64,000 nt of DNA. Origin: Candidatus Woesearchaeota archaeon. GTDB lineage: Archaea; Nanobdellota; Nanobdellia; Woesearchaeales; ARS49. This document shows positions 40,121 through 47,378 of the stretch, piece after piece. The translations under genes were made by a program, and so were the position numbers. The stretch spans positions 19,751-83,750 of the forward strand of contig JAHWHY010000006.1 of the NCBI GenBank assembly GCA_019323015.1, read 5' to 3'. The notes below the pieces were generated by a model. That model saw only the letters and a program-made list of their open reading frames with translations. It did not search any database and had not been told where the DNA came from. How positions within the stretch are numbered: the stretch's first letter is position 1; each line of letters starts with the position of its first letter.

Positions 40121-40192
40121 ATGAAACTGCACCTTATGAGTGATTGGGACGACGATGAGGAATATCAAGATGAAGACTATGACTTTGATTAG
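40121..40192 (+). CDS. 23-residue highly acidic mini-protein
   Basis: The ORF encodes MKLHLMSDWDDDEEYQDEDYDFD. Twelve of 23 residues are Asp or Glu. It is preceded by GGAGGT with 8-nt spacing, one of the strongest Shine-Dalgarno sites in the window. Together with the 13-residue Lys-rich ORF just upstream it forms an oppositely charged pair in one short transcript. The function is unknown. Confidence 0.5.
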   Translation: MKLHLMSDWDDDEEYQDEDYDFD

Positions 40193-40257
40193 TCTGCTTT
40201 GATTTTTTTCTTTTTTTTCCCAAACTTTTTTATACTGTCTTGTTCTTCTTTTTGTTT

Positions 40258-40623
40258 ATGGGTGAAGGGTTGTTTGACTTTTTGGATATGGACTTAGATG
40301 AGTTTGTGGACTCTTGCTTAAAGGAATCAGCGACTGAGGATCCTTTTCCAGGAGCACCAGACATAGTTATTCCTATTGTTCCTGTGCTGTCATGCCCTTT
40401 TGAATTAATTGATACCACTAATAATAAGATGTACAGTATCGAGACAAGGAGTGTTAATGGATCATCTCCTGTCTGGTACCTTCATAGTGTCTGGGAGAAT
40501 TATGGATATAAAGAAGGGACTGTTGGAAGAAAAGCAGACATATTGTTTCATAATGACTCTTTTCTTGATGCATTAAGATGGCATTTAAAGGTTTTAACAT
40601 ACTTGAATGATTCAGGTTTTTAG
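40258..40623 (+). CDS. Hypothetical acidic protein (121 aa)
   Basis: 121 residues starting MGEGLFDFLDMDLDEFVDSCLKE; this ATG follows a TATA-like CTTTTTATAC by about 30 bp, so it is probably leaderless. The N-terminus is strongly acidic and helical. The middle has DIVIPIVPVLSCPFEL, and the C-terminal half is mixed (VWYLHSVWENYGYKEGTVGRKADILFHND). There is no recognised domain. It is convergent with the Nudix gene (4-bp overlap). Confidence 0.6.
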   Translation: MGEGLFDFLDMDLDEFVDSCLKESATEDPFPGAPDIVIPIVPVLSCPFELIDTTNNKMYSIETRSVNGSSPVWYLHSVWENYGYKEGTVGRKADILFHNDSFLDALRWHLKVLTYLNDSGF

Positions 40624-41132
40624 ACAATATCCTTTACTTCCATGTATTTGTCAAAGCCTATCAAGAATGCTGGTGTGAATTCTTTTTCATTGTCTTTTAT
40701 TTTTTGTTTTAATTCATCAAGTGAAAGAAACTGGCCTGATACAACTTCGTCTTGGTCTATTTTTATTTGCCCGTCATAGTCAAGCAGGTATGCTGTTATC
40801 AGTTCGTGCTCATTCTCAAAAAGTATCTTGAAACTGAACATCTCGCGCAGGTCATTTTCATGGATGTTTATGCCTAATTCTTCTTTCAGTTCCCTGACAG
40901 CTGCCTGCTTGTATGTTTCTCCTGAAAGCACGTGGCCTGTTATGCCTCCTTCGTACAGTCCTGGAAAAATGTCTTTTTTAGGGCTTCTTTTTTGTATGAA
41001 GAAATCACCCTCTTCATTTAGTATGAAGACCTGCACTCCCCTGTGCCTTATCTTTTTTTCATGGCATTCTTTTCTTGATGCAGTTGCTATGACTTCGTCT
41101 TTTTCGTCTACTACGTCTAGTGTTTCAGTCAT
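40620..41132 (-). CDS. Nudix hydrolase, IPP-isomerase-like
   Basis: 170 residues. The Nudix box is complete: GHVLSGETYKQAAVRELKEELGI (about residues 66-88). The N-terminal LDVVDEKDEVIATASRKECHEKKIRHRGVQVFILNEEGDFFIQKRS resembles the YfcD/type I isopentenyl diphosphate isomerase branch of Nudix enzymes, but the isomerase active-site TCCSHP-like Cys motif is absent, so a pyrophosphohydrolase role is more likely. Confidence 0.88.
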   Translation of the reverse strand: MTETLDVVDEKDEVIATASRKECHEKKIRHRGVQVFILNEEGDFFIQKRSPKKDIFPGLYEGGITGHVLSGETYKQAAVRELKEELGINIHENDLREMFSFKILFENEHELITAYLLDYDGQIKIDQDEVVSGQFLSLDELKQKIKDNEKEFTPAFLIGFDKYMEVKDIV

Positions 41133-41174
41133 GAGAATGATATGTGAAAAATGGTTATTTAAATGTTTTTCGAA

Positions 41175-41486
41175 TTAAACATCCACCATTTCTATCTCGA
41201 TGTTCAAACCTTCTGGTATTGGGACTCTCATTACCAGTCTTAAGGCTCTTTCATCAAGGCCTAAATCAATTAGTCTTTTGTGCACCCGCATCTCGAATCT
41301 TTCAAAGGTTTCTGCTCCGTTTCCGCATGGAGTCTTGCGGGTTGTGATCTTTAGCTTTTTTGTTGGAAGAGGTATTGGTCCTCTTATGTCTACACCTGTT
41401 TTTTCTGCTATGTCTGTTATGTTCTCGCAAGTAGCATTAAGCTTATCTATGTCTATACTTGCCAGTTTTATTCTTGCTTTTTGCAT
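41175..41486 (-). CDS. rps10: 30S ribosomal protein S10
   Basis: 103 residues matching archaeal uS10: MQKARIKLASIDIDKLNATCENITDIAEKTGVDIRGPIPLPTKKLKITTRKTPCGNGAETFERFEMRVHKRLIDL, including the IRGPIPLPTK loop. It is encoded directly downstream of EF-1A (54 bp), the usual archaeal neighbour arrangement. Confidence 0.97.
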   Translation of the reverse strand: MQKARIKLASIDIDKLNATCENITDIAEKTGVDIRGPIPLPTKKLKITTRKTPCGNGAETFERFEMRVHKRLIDLGLDERALRLVMRVPIPEGLNIEIEMVDV

Positions 41487-41540
41487 TTTCTCTGTCGGTG
41501 GTGATGGAATAAAATAAAAAAATGGTGTAATTCAGTTGAA

Positions 41541-42824
41541 TTACAGCTCTTTCTTGGTTAGCTCTATGCACATTCCAGCTGCTACAGTCTGACCAGAGTC
41601 CCTTACTGCGAATCTAGCCATCTGCGGTATTTCTTTTTGTGTCTCAATGCACAATGGCTGTACAGGCTTTATCTTTACGATTGCTGCTTCCCCGTTCTTC
41701 AGGAAGTCTGGGTTTTCCTGCAGTGTCTCGCCTGTTGCTGGATTGATTTTCTTTTCAATAGCTGTGATCTGGCACGCTACCTGTGCTGTGTGGATGTGGA
41801 ATACTGGTGTGTATCCTACAGTCACGACAGTTGGGTGGTTTAGTACAACTATCTGTGCCTTGAATTCTGTTGCTACAGTTGGGACATTGTCTTCTTTTCC
41901 AAGCACGTCTCCTCTTGCAGCGTCTTTTGCGCCGATGCCCCTGACGTTGAATCCTACGTTGTCGCCTGGTCCTGCTTCATTGACAGCAGTGTGGTGCATC
42001 TCTATTGTCTTTACTTCTCCTCTGACGCCTTTTCCTTCTCTTCCAGGAACAATTATGATTTTGTCGCCTACTTTCATCACGCCTGTCTCAATCTTGCCGA
42101 CAGGGACTGTGCCGATTCCTTTGATGTTGTATAGGTCCTGGATTGGCAGCCTCAATGGAAGGTCTGTTGGTTTTTCAGGCATGTTCAGGTTGTCAAGTGC
42201 TTCCATCAGTGTTGGTCCTTTCCACCAGCTCATCTTGTCTGATTTTTTTACGACATTGTCGCCGTGATATGCAGACATTGGTATGAACTGTACCTGGTCA
42301 TCCTTGTATCCTACTGTTTTCAACAGTGCCTGGACGTCTTTTTTGATTGCTTCATATTTTGCTTCATCATAGTTTACAGTGTCTATCTTGTTCACTGCTA
42401 CAATCATCTGGTCTACGCCCAGTGTTCTTGCAAGGAATGCGTGCTCTTTTGTCTGAGCCATTACTCCTTCTGAAGCCACAACAAGTACTGCTGCGTCTGC
42501 TTGTGACGCTCCTGTAATCATGTTCTTGATAAAGTCCCTGTGTCCTGGAGCATCGATTATCGTGAAGTAATACTTGTCTGTATCGAATTTCTTATGGCTC
42601 AGGTCGATGGTGACGCCTCTTTCCTGTTCTTCTTTCAGGTTGTCCATGACGAAAGCGAACTCAAATCCGCCTTTTCCCAAAGACTCTGCCTTTTCTTTTA
42701 GTTTTCTCAGTTCTTGTTCTGGTAAAGCTCCGCTGTCGAACATCAGTCTTCCTACGCTTGTTGATTTACCGTGGTCAACGTGTCCGATGAATACCAGATT
42801 CATGTGTGGTTTTTCTTTAGCCAT
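41541..42824 (-). CDS. tuf: Translation elongation factor aEF-1A
   Basis: 427 residues. G1 GHVDHGKST, G3 DAPGHRDF, G4 NKID and G5 SAY are present, followed by the beta-barrel domains II and III with GIGTVPVGKIETG and the archaeal ending DSGQTVAAGMC. It delivers aminoacyl-tRNA to the ribosome. It has its own TATA box (TTTATAAA, about 42883-42890, minus strand) although it follows EF-2, and a GGAGGGG ribosome binding site 4-10 nt before the ATG. Confidence 0.97.
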   Translation of the reverse strand: MAKEKPHMNLVFIGHVDHGKSTSVGRLMFDSGALPEQELRKLKEKAESLGKGGFEFAFVMDNLKEEQERGVTIDLSHKKFDTDKYYFTIIDAPGHRDFIKNMITGASQADAAVLVVASEGVMAQTKEHAFLARTLGVDQMIVAVNKIDTVNYDEAKYEAIKKDVQALLKTVGYKDDQVQFIPMSAYHGDNVVKKSDKMSWWKGPTLMEALDNLNMPEKPTDLPLRLPIQDLYNIKGIGTVPVGKIETGVMKVGDKIIIVPGREGKGVRGEVKTIEMHHTAVNEAGPGDNVGFNVRGIGAKDAARGDVLGKEDNVPTVATEFKAQIVVLNHPTVVTVGYTPVFHIHTAQVACQITAIEKKINPATGETLQENPDFLKNGEAAIVKIKPVQPLCIETQKEIPQMARFAVRDSGQTVAAGMCIELTKKEL

Positions 42825-42889
42825 TTATGACCCCTCCGTATTTTTTTGGTTAATATTATAGTCCTTTGTGACTATCGCCTGATTTATAA

Positions 42890-42997
42890 AGCTTACGTTT
42901 TTCCGAAGGAAAATGTAAGCTCAATAAAGCTTTTTCTTTATTGTTGGTTGCGGTTTCGCCGTTGTGAAACCGTGGCCTCGACAAATCCCGTGATTTG
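42890..42997 (-). ncRNA. Array of four consecutive hairpins, EF-2 3' region
   Basis: In the 200-bp gap between EF-2 and EF-1A four separate stem-loops follow each other with almost no spacer. They are 42982-42997 (CAAATC/GATTTG), 42951-42972 (CGGTTTC/GAAACCG), 42922-42943 (CAATAAAG/CTTTATTG) and 42890-42921 (AGCTTAC/GTAAGCT, extended by further pairs). They are transcribed as the EF-2 3' region, ending at the TATA box of EF-1A. Such an array could stop or process transcripts. It is not a CRISPR, because the units differ in sequence. Confidence 0.6.
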
Positions 42998-43024
42998 CTG
43001 TTGCTTGCAGTTCAGGGAGTATTC

Positions 43025-45199
43025 TTATGCACCTACCTGGGACTCTGTCAGGCCTTTTCTGTCTCTTATCTGCTTGATGATTTTTTCCTGCAGTTCTGCT
43101 GGCAGTTTCTCAAACATCTGGTCTACTAGTGAGGAATTTCCTCTTCCTCCTGTTGCTGACCTTAGGTCTGAGCTCCACCCGAACATCTCTCCTACAGGCA
43201 TTTTTGCTCTTGCTATGACAAGGTTTCCTTCCTGGTTCATCTCAAGCAGCTGTCCTCTCTTGTTGCTTATCAGTTTGCTTATCTCTCCCATGTAGTCTGC
43301 AGGCGCTTCTATGTGCAGTATTTGTTTTGGCTCAAATATTAATGGTCCTGCATCCATCATTGCTGCCCTGATTCCGTCCCGAACAGCAGGGTACATTTGT
43401 GCAGGTCCCCTGTGGATTGCGTCTTCGTGTAATTTGCAGTCTACTAAATTTACGCGCACTTTTACGCAGGGTTCTTTTCCAATCGGTCCTGCGTTCATGA
43501 TGTCTTCAAACATGTCAAGCACCATTTCCATTATTTCTCCTATCTGGACTATTCCTTTTGTTTGGTCAACAAATACGCATCCATTGCATACGTCTTTCAT
43601 TTTCAGTGCTTCTTTTGAGTCCCATCCGCATTCAACTAATGCATCTCGCATTGCCATGTCTTTTTTCTTCACTCTTCCTGATGGTATCTCTCCTGATTTT
43701 ATTGCTTCTGCTGTCTTGTCATCAAGAGGCTCTGCTGTGAAGTATAGCTTGTTGTGTTTATTGGGTGATTTTCCTTCTGACTGTCCGCTTTTCTTTGTTA
43801 CTGTTTCCCTGTATACCACGATTGGTGGTGATGTCTTTACTTCCACGTTTTTTTCTGTTTTTATCCTGTTTTCTATGACTTCTAGGTGGAGTTCTCCCAT
43901 TCCGTGCAGTAAGTGTTCTCCGGTCTCTTCATTTATCTCTACCTTGATGGTTGGGTCTTCTTTTGTGACCTGTCTTAGTACTTCAATCAGTTTAGGAAGG
44001 TCTGCTGGTTTTGCAGCCTCTATTGCTTTTGTTATGACCGGCTCAAATATGTGTGTTATTGCTTCGAATGGCTCTGAAGGCTCTAGTGTTAGTGTCTCTC
44101 CTGGGTATGCTTTTACTCCTGCCAGGCCCACTACGTTTCCTGCTGGTATGCTGTCTACTATGTCTCTTTTTGCTCCGTTAAAGACAAATACCTGCTGTAT
44201 TCTTGTGTTTTGTTTCTGCTTGTTCATGTAGACTTCCACTCCTCTTTTTATTGTTCCTGAGAAGATTCTTCCGCAGGAGATTTCTCCTGCCTGCGGGTCT
44301 ACAACGACTTTTGTGATGCATGCCCAGATTGGCCCGTCTGGATTGCAGTCAAGCATTGATTTTCCGTCTTCGCTTTCAAGGTCTCCTCTCCATAGTCTTG
44401 GTATCCTGTATTTTTGCGCGTCAACTGGGTTTGGGTGGTGCCTGATTACCATGTTCAGGACCACTTCGTGTATTGGCGCTTTTTTCTGTAGTGCCTTGTA
44501 TTCTTCCCCGCCTGATTCGTATGCATCTATGATGTCCTTGAATGTTATTCCTTTTTTCTTCATGTATGGTATGCTTAGCGCCCAGTTGTGGAATGCTGAG
44601 CCAAATGCCACTGTTTCCTGGACATTGACCTGCCATTTTTCCTTATATTCTTTTGGCGCTATTGATTCTATCTGCTTGTTCACGTCTGCGATTATTTTAA
44701 CGAATCTTTCCTGCATCTGTTCTGGTGTTAATTGCAGTTCCTTGATTAGCCTGTCGACCTTGTTGATGAAAAGTATTGGTTTTACTCTTTCTTTTAGTGC
44801 CTGTCTCAGCACTGTTTCTGTCTGCGGCATCATTCCCTCTACTGCGCAGGCAAGGACGATTGCGCCGTCTACTGCTCTCATTGCTCTTGTGACGTCTCCC
44901 CCAAAGTCAACGTGTCCGGGTGTATCAAGCAGGTTTATCAGGTACTCCTTGTCTCCAAGTGTGTGTACCATTGATACTGCTGCTGTGTCAATTGTTATTC
45001 CTCTTGCTTTTTCATCATCGTGAAAGTCAAGTGCCAGTTGTTTTCCTGCCAGTTCTTCTGACATCATTCCTGCCCCTGATAATAGGTTGTCTGAGAATGT
45101 TGTTTTTCCGTGGTCTATGTGCGCGCAAGTGCATATGTTTCTTATCTGTTCTGGATGTTTTGTAATCCTGACAACCTTGTCAACCATCTTTTCAGCCAT
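43025..45199 (-). CDS. fusA: Translation elongation factor aEF-2
   Basis: 724 residues. G1 AHIDHGKTT, G3 DTPGHVDFGGDVTRAMRAVDGAI, G4 NKVDR, the domain II DGKS/CNPDGPIWACITKVVVDPQAG region, and domain IV with the diphthamide loop HEDAIHRGPAQM, in which the His is the modified residue. It drives ribosomal translocation. It follows ndk by 9 bp, so it is the last gene of the L7Ae-S28e-L24e-NDK-EF2 operon. Confidence 0.98.
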   Translation of the reverse strand: MAEKMVDKVVRITKHPEQIRNICTCAHIDHGKTTFSDNLLSGAGMMSEELAGKQLALDFHDDEKARGITIDTAAVSMVHTLGDKEYLINLLDTPGHVDFGGDVTRAMRAVDGAIVLACAVEGMMPQTETVLRQALKERVKPILFINKVDRLIKELQLTPEQMQERFVKIIADVNKQIESIAPKEYKEKWQVNVQETVAFGSAFHNWALSIPYMKKKGITFKDIIDAYESGGEEYKALQKKAPIHEVVLNMVIRHHPNPVDAQKYRIPRLWRGDLESEDGKSMLDCNPDGPIWACITKVVVDPQAGEISCGRIFSGTIKRGVEVYMNKQKQNTRIQQVFVFNGAKRDIVDSIPAGNVVGLAGVKAYPGETLTLEPSEPFEAITHIFEPVITKAIEAAKPADLPKLIEVLRQVTKEDPTIKVEINEETGEHLLHGMGELHLEVIENRIKTEKNVEVKTSPPIVVYRETVTKKSGQSEGKSPNKHNKLYFTAEPLDDKTAEAIKSGEIPSGRVKKKDMAMRDALVECGWDSKEALKMKDVCNGCVFVDQTKGIVQIGEIMEMVLDMFEDIMNAGPIGKEPCVKVRVNLVDCKLHEDAIHRGPAQMYPAVRDGIRAAMMDAGPLIFEPKQILHIEAPADYMGEISKLISNKRGQLLEMNQEGNLVIARAKMPVGEMFGWSSDLRSATGGRGNSSLVDQMFEKLPAELQEKIIKQIRDRKGLTESQVGA

Positions 45200-45208
45200 T
45201 TTCTCACC

Positions 45209-45778
45209 CTAAAATTTGTGTATTACGTCCCAGTCTTTTTTGGGGTAATCAAATATTTCTTCTGGCGTGAACCAGATCTTGATTTCGTTTTCAGCTTCTT
45301 CCTTGCTTCCTGAGGCGTGCACTATGTTTCTCACGACTCGTTTTTCCTTGTCTGCAAGTGCGAATGATTCAATTGAATAGTCTCCTCTTATTGTTCCTAT
45401 TGCTGCCTGTCTTGGTTCTGTGTGGCCCACTATCTTTCTTCCTGCTTCTACAGCGTGGTATCCTTCGAATATTATTGCGACTATCGGGGTTCCTCTCAGG
45501 CCCTGCATGTTCCATCCTCTTATTCTTGCGCCTATTTCCTCGTCTGTTTCTTTCATCTCTATGCCTTTTTTTGCAAAGGTCTCTCTTGTCTTCTTTCCAA
45601 CGCTTAGTTTCCAGTTAAGGTCGTCTGCATAGTGGTCTCCCAGCTGTTTTTCATCTGGAAGTATCATCTTCATTCCTGCTATCCTGAAGCCTTTTTGCTC
45701 AAATCTCTTTATTATCTCTCCGACGATGCCTCTCTGGACAGCGTCGTGTTTTGCAAGTATGAGTGTTCTTTCTATCAT
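45209..45778 (-). CDS. ndk: Nucleoside diphosphate kinase
   Basis: 189 residues. The N-terminal ERTLILAKHDAVQRGIVGEIIKRFEQKGFRI is the family start, with VAIIFEGYHAVEAGRKIVGHTEPRQAAIGTIRGDYSI following and the phosphorylated His in RNIVHASGSKEEAENEI. It is about 40 residues longer than bacterial Ndk because of an insert near residues 47-85, as seen in several DPANN and other archaeal enzymes. Its ATG overlaps the L24e stop. Confidence 0.95.
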   Translation of the reverse strand: MIERTLILAKHDAVQRGIVGEIIKRFEQKGFRIAGMKMILPDEKQLGDHYADDLNWKLSVGKKTRETFAKKGIEMKETDEEIGARIRGWNMQGLRGTPIVAIIFEGYHAVEAGRKIVGHTEPRQAAIGTIRGDYSIESFALADKEKRVVRNIVHASGSKEEAENEIKIWFTPEEIFDYPKKDWDVIHKF

Positions 45779-45954
45779 TTTTTACTCACTTTCTTTTTCT
45801 TTGTTGCCCATTTTGTTTTTGCGGGCTTTCTTTTGAGTTTTAGCATGTTCTTGTCGCATTTGTTTGAGCAAAAATAAAAAATCTTGCCGTCATTCTTGAC
45901 AAATATTTTTCCTGTTCCTTTTTCTATTTCCTTTTTGCAAAATGAGCATTTCAT
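45775..45954 (-). CDS. rpl24e: 50S ribosomal protein L24e
   Basis: 59 residues. The zinc-binding treble clef is MKCSFCKKEIEKGTGKIFVKNDGKIFYFCSNKCDKN (C-x2-C and C-x3-C), followed by a Lys-rich tail with KRKPAKTKW. The start overlaps the S28e stop and the stop overlaps the ndk start, both by 4 bp (ATGA), so translation is coupled along the operon. Confidence 0.96.
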   Translation of the reverse strand: MKCSFCKKEIEKGTGKIFVKNDGKIFYFCSNKCDKNMLKLKRKPAKTKWATKKKKVSKK

Positions 45955-46262
45955 TTTCTGCCTCTTCCTGACCTGTTCAGCGGTCTTGCTTCGATTTCTG
46001 TTTCCCTTAGCATCAGTATGTCGTCTTTTTGCACAGGCCCTTTGACGTTTCTTCGCATTACTTTGTCTTTATCGCGTCCATCAAGTATTCTTACCCTGAC
46101 CTGTACTGCCTCTCCTCTTGTTCCTGTCCTGCCGATTATTTCCTCTACTTTTCCCGGCACTGCGTGTGAGAACCTGACGCCTGCTGATTTTTCTTTGACG
46201 TCGTCTTTTTTTCCACGTCTCTGCCTTTTTTCAGGCGGTTTTTTTGGCGGTTTGTCAGCCAT
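45951..46262 (-). CDS. rps28e: 30S ribosomal protein S28e with N-terminal extension
   Basis: 103 residues. The conserved S28e core begins at about residue 35 (AVPGKVEEIIGRTGTRGEAVQVRVRILDGRDKDKVMRRNVKGPVQKDDILMLRETEIEARPL). Typical archaeal S28e is about 70 residues, so about 30 extra N-terminal residues are present, composed of Lys/Arg/Pro (MADKPPKKPPEKRQRRGKK). GGTGAA precedes the ATG and overlaps the end of L7Ae. Confidence 0.95.
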   Translation of the reverse strand: MADKPPKKPPEKRQRRGKKDDVKEKSAGVRFSHAVPGKVEEIIGRTGTRGEAVQVRVRILDGRDKDKVMRRNVKGPVQKDDILMLRETEIEARPLNRSGRGRK

Positions 46263-46264
46263 GT

Positions 46265-46726
46265 TTATTCACCTTTCTTCTCTTCTTTTTTCTCTTCTTT
46301 CTTTTCTTCTTTTTTCTCTTCAGCTTTCTCTTCTTTCTTTTCTTCAGCCTTTTCTTCTTTTGGCTTTTCAGCTTTCTCTTCTTCTTTCTTTTCTCCGCCT
46401 AGTTTCTTGTTTATTTCAGCAAGCACTTTTTTTGCAGTTCCTTCTGCTATGATTGCGATTGCAGATGTTCCTACTTTTATTCCTGCTGCTACCCCAAGCT
46501 CTTCCTTGGTGTCTATTTCAATGCAGGGTACTCCTTTTTCTTTTGCAAGTATTGGTATGTGCATTGTTATCTCTGGCGGGCTTACGTCTTTTGCTATTGC
46601 AACGAGTTTTGCATTGCCTCTTTCAAGTGCTTTTGTTGCCTCGTTTGCCCCTTTCTTTATTTTGCCGGTTGTCTTTGCTATCTCTATTGCTTCTAGTGCT
46701 TTGTCAGCAAGTTCTTTATCAGCCAT
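46265..46726 (-). CDS. rpl7ae: Ribosomal protein L7Ae, kink-turn RNA-binding protein
   Basis: About 153 residues. The core is a standard L7Ae domain: EATKALERGNAKLVAIAKDVSPPEI with the N-E-x-x-K RNA-contact motif (GANEATK), LAKEKGVPCIEI and LGVAAGI. Beyond residue 117 the protein continues as a 36-residue Glu/Lys repeat (EKKEE-type units), absent from most archaeal L7Ae. ATG 46726 is chosen because AGGAGGG is 8 nt before it; a second ATG at 46732 is only 2 nt from that site. It binds kink-turns in 23S rRNA, RNase P and box C/D and H/ACA RNAs, and probably its own leader. Confidence 0.94.
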   Translation of the reverse strand: MADKELADKALEAIEIAKTTGKIKKGANEATKALERGNAKLVAIAKDVSPPEITMHIPILAKEKGVPCIEIDTKEELGVAAGIKVGTSAIAIIAEGTAKKVLAEINKKLGGEKKEEEKAEKPKEEKAEEKKEEKAEEKKEEKKEEKKEEKKGE

Positions 46727-46734
46727 TTTCATTT

Positions 46735-46847
46735 CCCTCCTAAATAGGTTTTTTATAACAGTGAGGTAAGAAGTTTTTACCTCATTCAGCTCTCTCGAGC
46801 TTCATCATGTCATAGGTAAAGGGTAGAATCAAGGGGCGATTTATAAA
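46735..46847 (-). promoter_or_regulatory. L7Ae leader: kink-turn and alternative hairpin
   Basis: The minus-strand leader has a TATA box (TTTATAAA, 46847-46840). It then carries a box C/D-type kink-turn: C-stem CAU (46809-46807), bulge GAU, tandem G.A with GA (46803-46802), NC-stem AGCUC/GAGCU (46801-46797 with 46792-46788), loop GAGA, D-box GA, and AUG (46785-46783). Bases 46784-46777 (TGAGGTAA) can instead pair with TTACCTCA (46769-46762), which breaks the C-stem. The same CCTC can pair with the Shine-Dalgarno GAGG at 46739-46736. L7Ae autoregulation by a leader kink-turn is known in other archaea; the switch is inference. Confidence 0.75.
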
Positions 46848-46859
46848 GATTTTGGTCTT

Positions 46860-47075
46860 TTAGAACAAGTATTTTATTATGCTTTCTATTGTGTCTGGAA
46901 ACATTTGGTGTGCAAGTGCTGCTCCTGATATGGCTGTGCCTGCTGCTGCTACAAATATTGCGTATTTAATGTATTTTGTCGGCAGCTTTATCTCATCCAG
47001 GTTTCTTGTCCTTTGGCCTGGCCTGTATTTTGGCTCAAGTCTTTCTGCTGTTTTTTCAAGGTCTCTTGTTTCCAT
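46860..47075 (-). CDS. Small C-terminally anchored membrane protein (71 aa)
   Basis: 71 residues starting METRDLEKTAERLEPKYRPGQR; this start is 1 bp after the stop of the related gene upstream. A charged N-terminal half is followed by one membrane span (YIKYAIFVAAAGTAISGAAL) and the tail HQMFPDTIESIIKYLF. The pattern (charged arm, span, M-F/L-P-D, aromatic tail) repeats in the 83-residue neighbour, so the two are paralogues. Confidence 0.62.
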   Translation of the reverse strand: METRDLEKTAERLEPKYRPGQRTRNLDEIKLPTKYIKYAIFVAAAGTAISGAALAHQMFPDTIESIIKYLF

Positions 47076-47076
47076 T

Positions 47077-47328
47077 TTAGAAGTTAAAGTATTGGTATAT
47101 GTTGTATATTGGTATGTCTGGCAGCATCTTTCCAAGAAGTATTGCTGCCGGCACTGCAACTATTGCTGCTGAGATGACAGAGACAAGTGTTCTTTCTGTT
47201 TCTTCATCAATTGCTCTTTCTTCAGCAGGCGGTGTTGAGTATTTGGCTTTCAGGCCTGCCTCGTCTCTTGCTGTTGCTATGTATTTTTTTGCAGAATGGT
47301 CTTGTGTGGTTTTTTCTAGCTCAGACAT
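47077..47328 (-). CDS. Small C-terminally anchored membrane protein (83 aa)
   Basis: 83 residues: a charged N-terminus (MSELEKTTQDHSAKKYIATARDE), an Ala/Ile/Val-rich span (TLVSVISAAIVAVPAAILLG) and the tail KMLPDIPIYNIYQYFNF. It is the upstream member of a tandem paralogous pair. A TATA-like TATATAATATATAGG lies just before the ATG. The function is unknown. Confidence 0.62.
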   Translation of the reverse strand: MSELEKTTQDHSAKKYIATARDEAGLKAKYSTPPAEERAIDEETERTLVSVISAAIVAVPAAILLGKMLPDIPIYNIYQYFNF

Positions 47329-47378
47329 ATATAATATATAGGTTTAGATTTTTAAAAAGGTGTTGACACATTTGCAGG

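Noticed and set aside
42890..42997. CRISPR array
   Set aside because: The four units have different sequences and no spacers of constant length; they are only repeated in structure.
43311..45023. Plus-strand open frames inside EF-2
   Set aside because: They are antisense shadows of a highly conserved gene and carry Ser/Cys-rich translations typical of this strand pairing.
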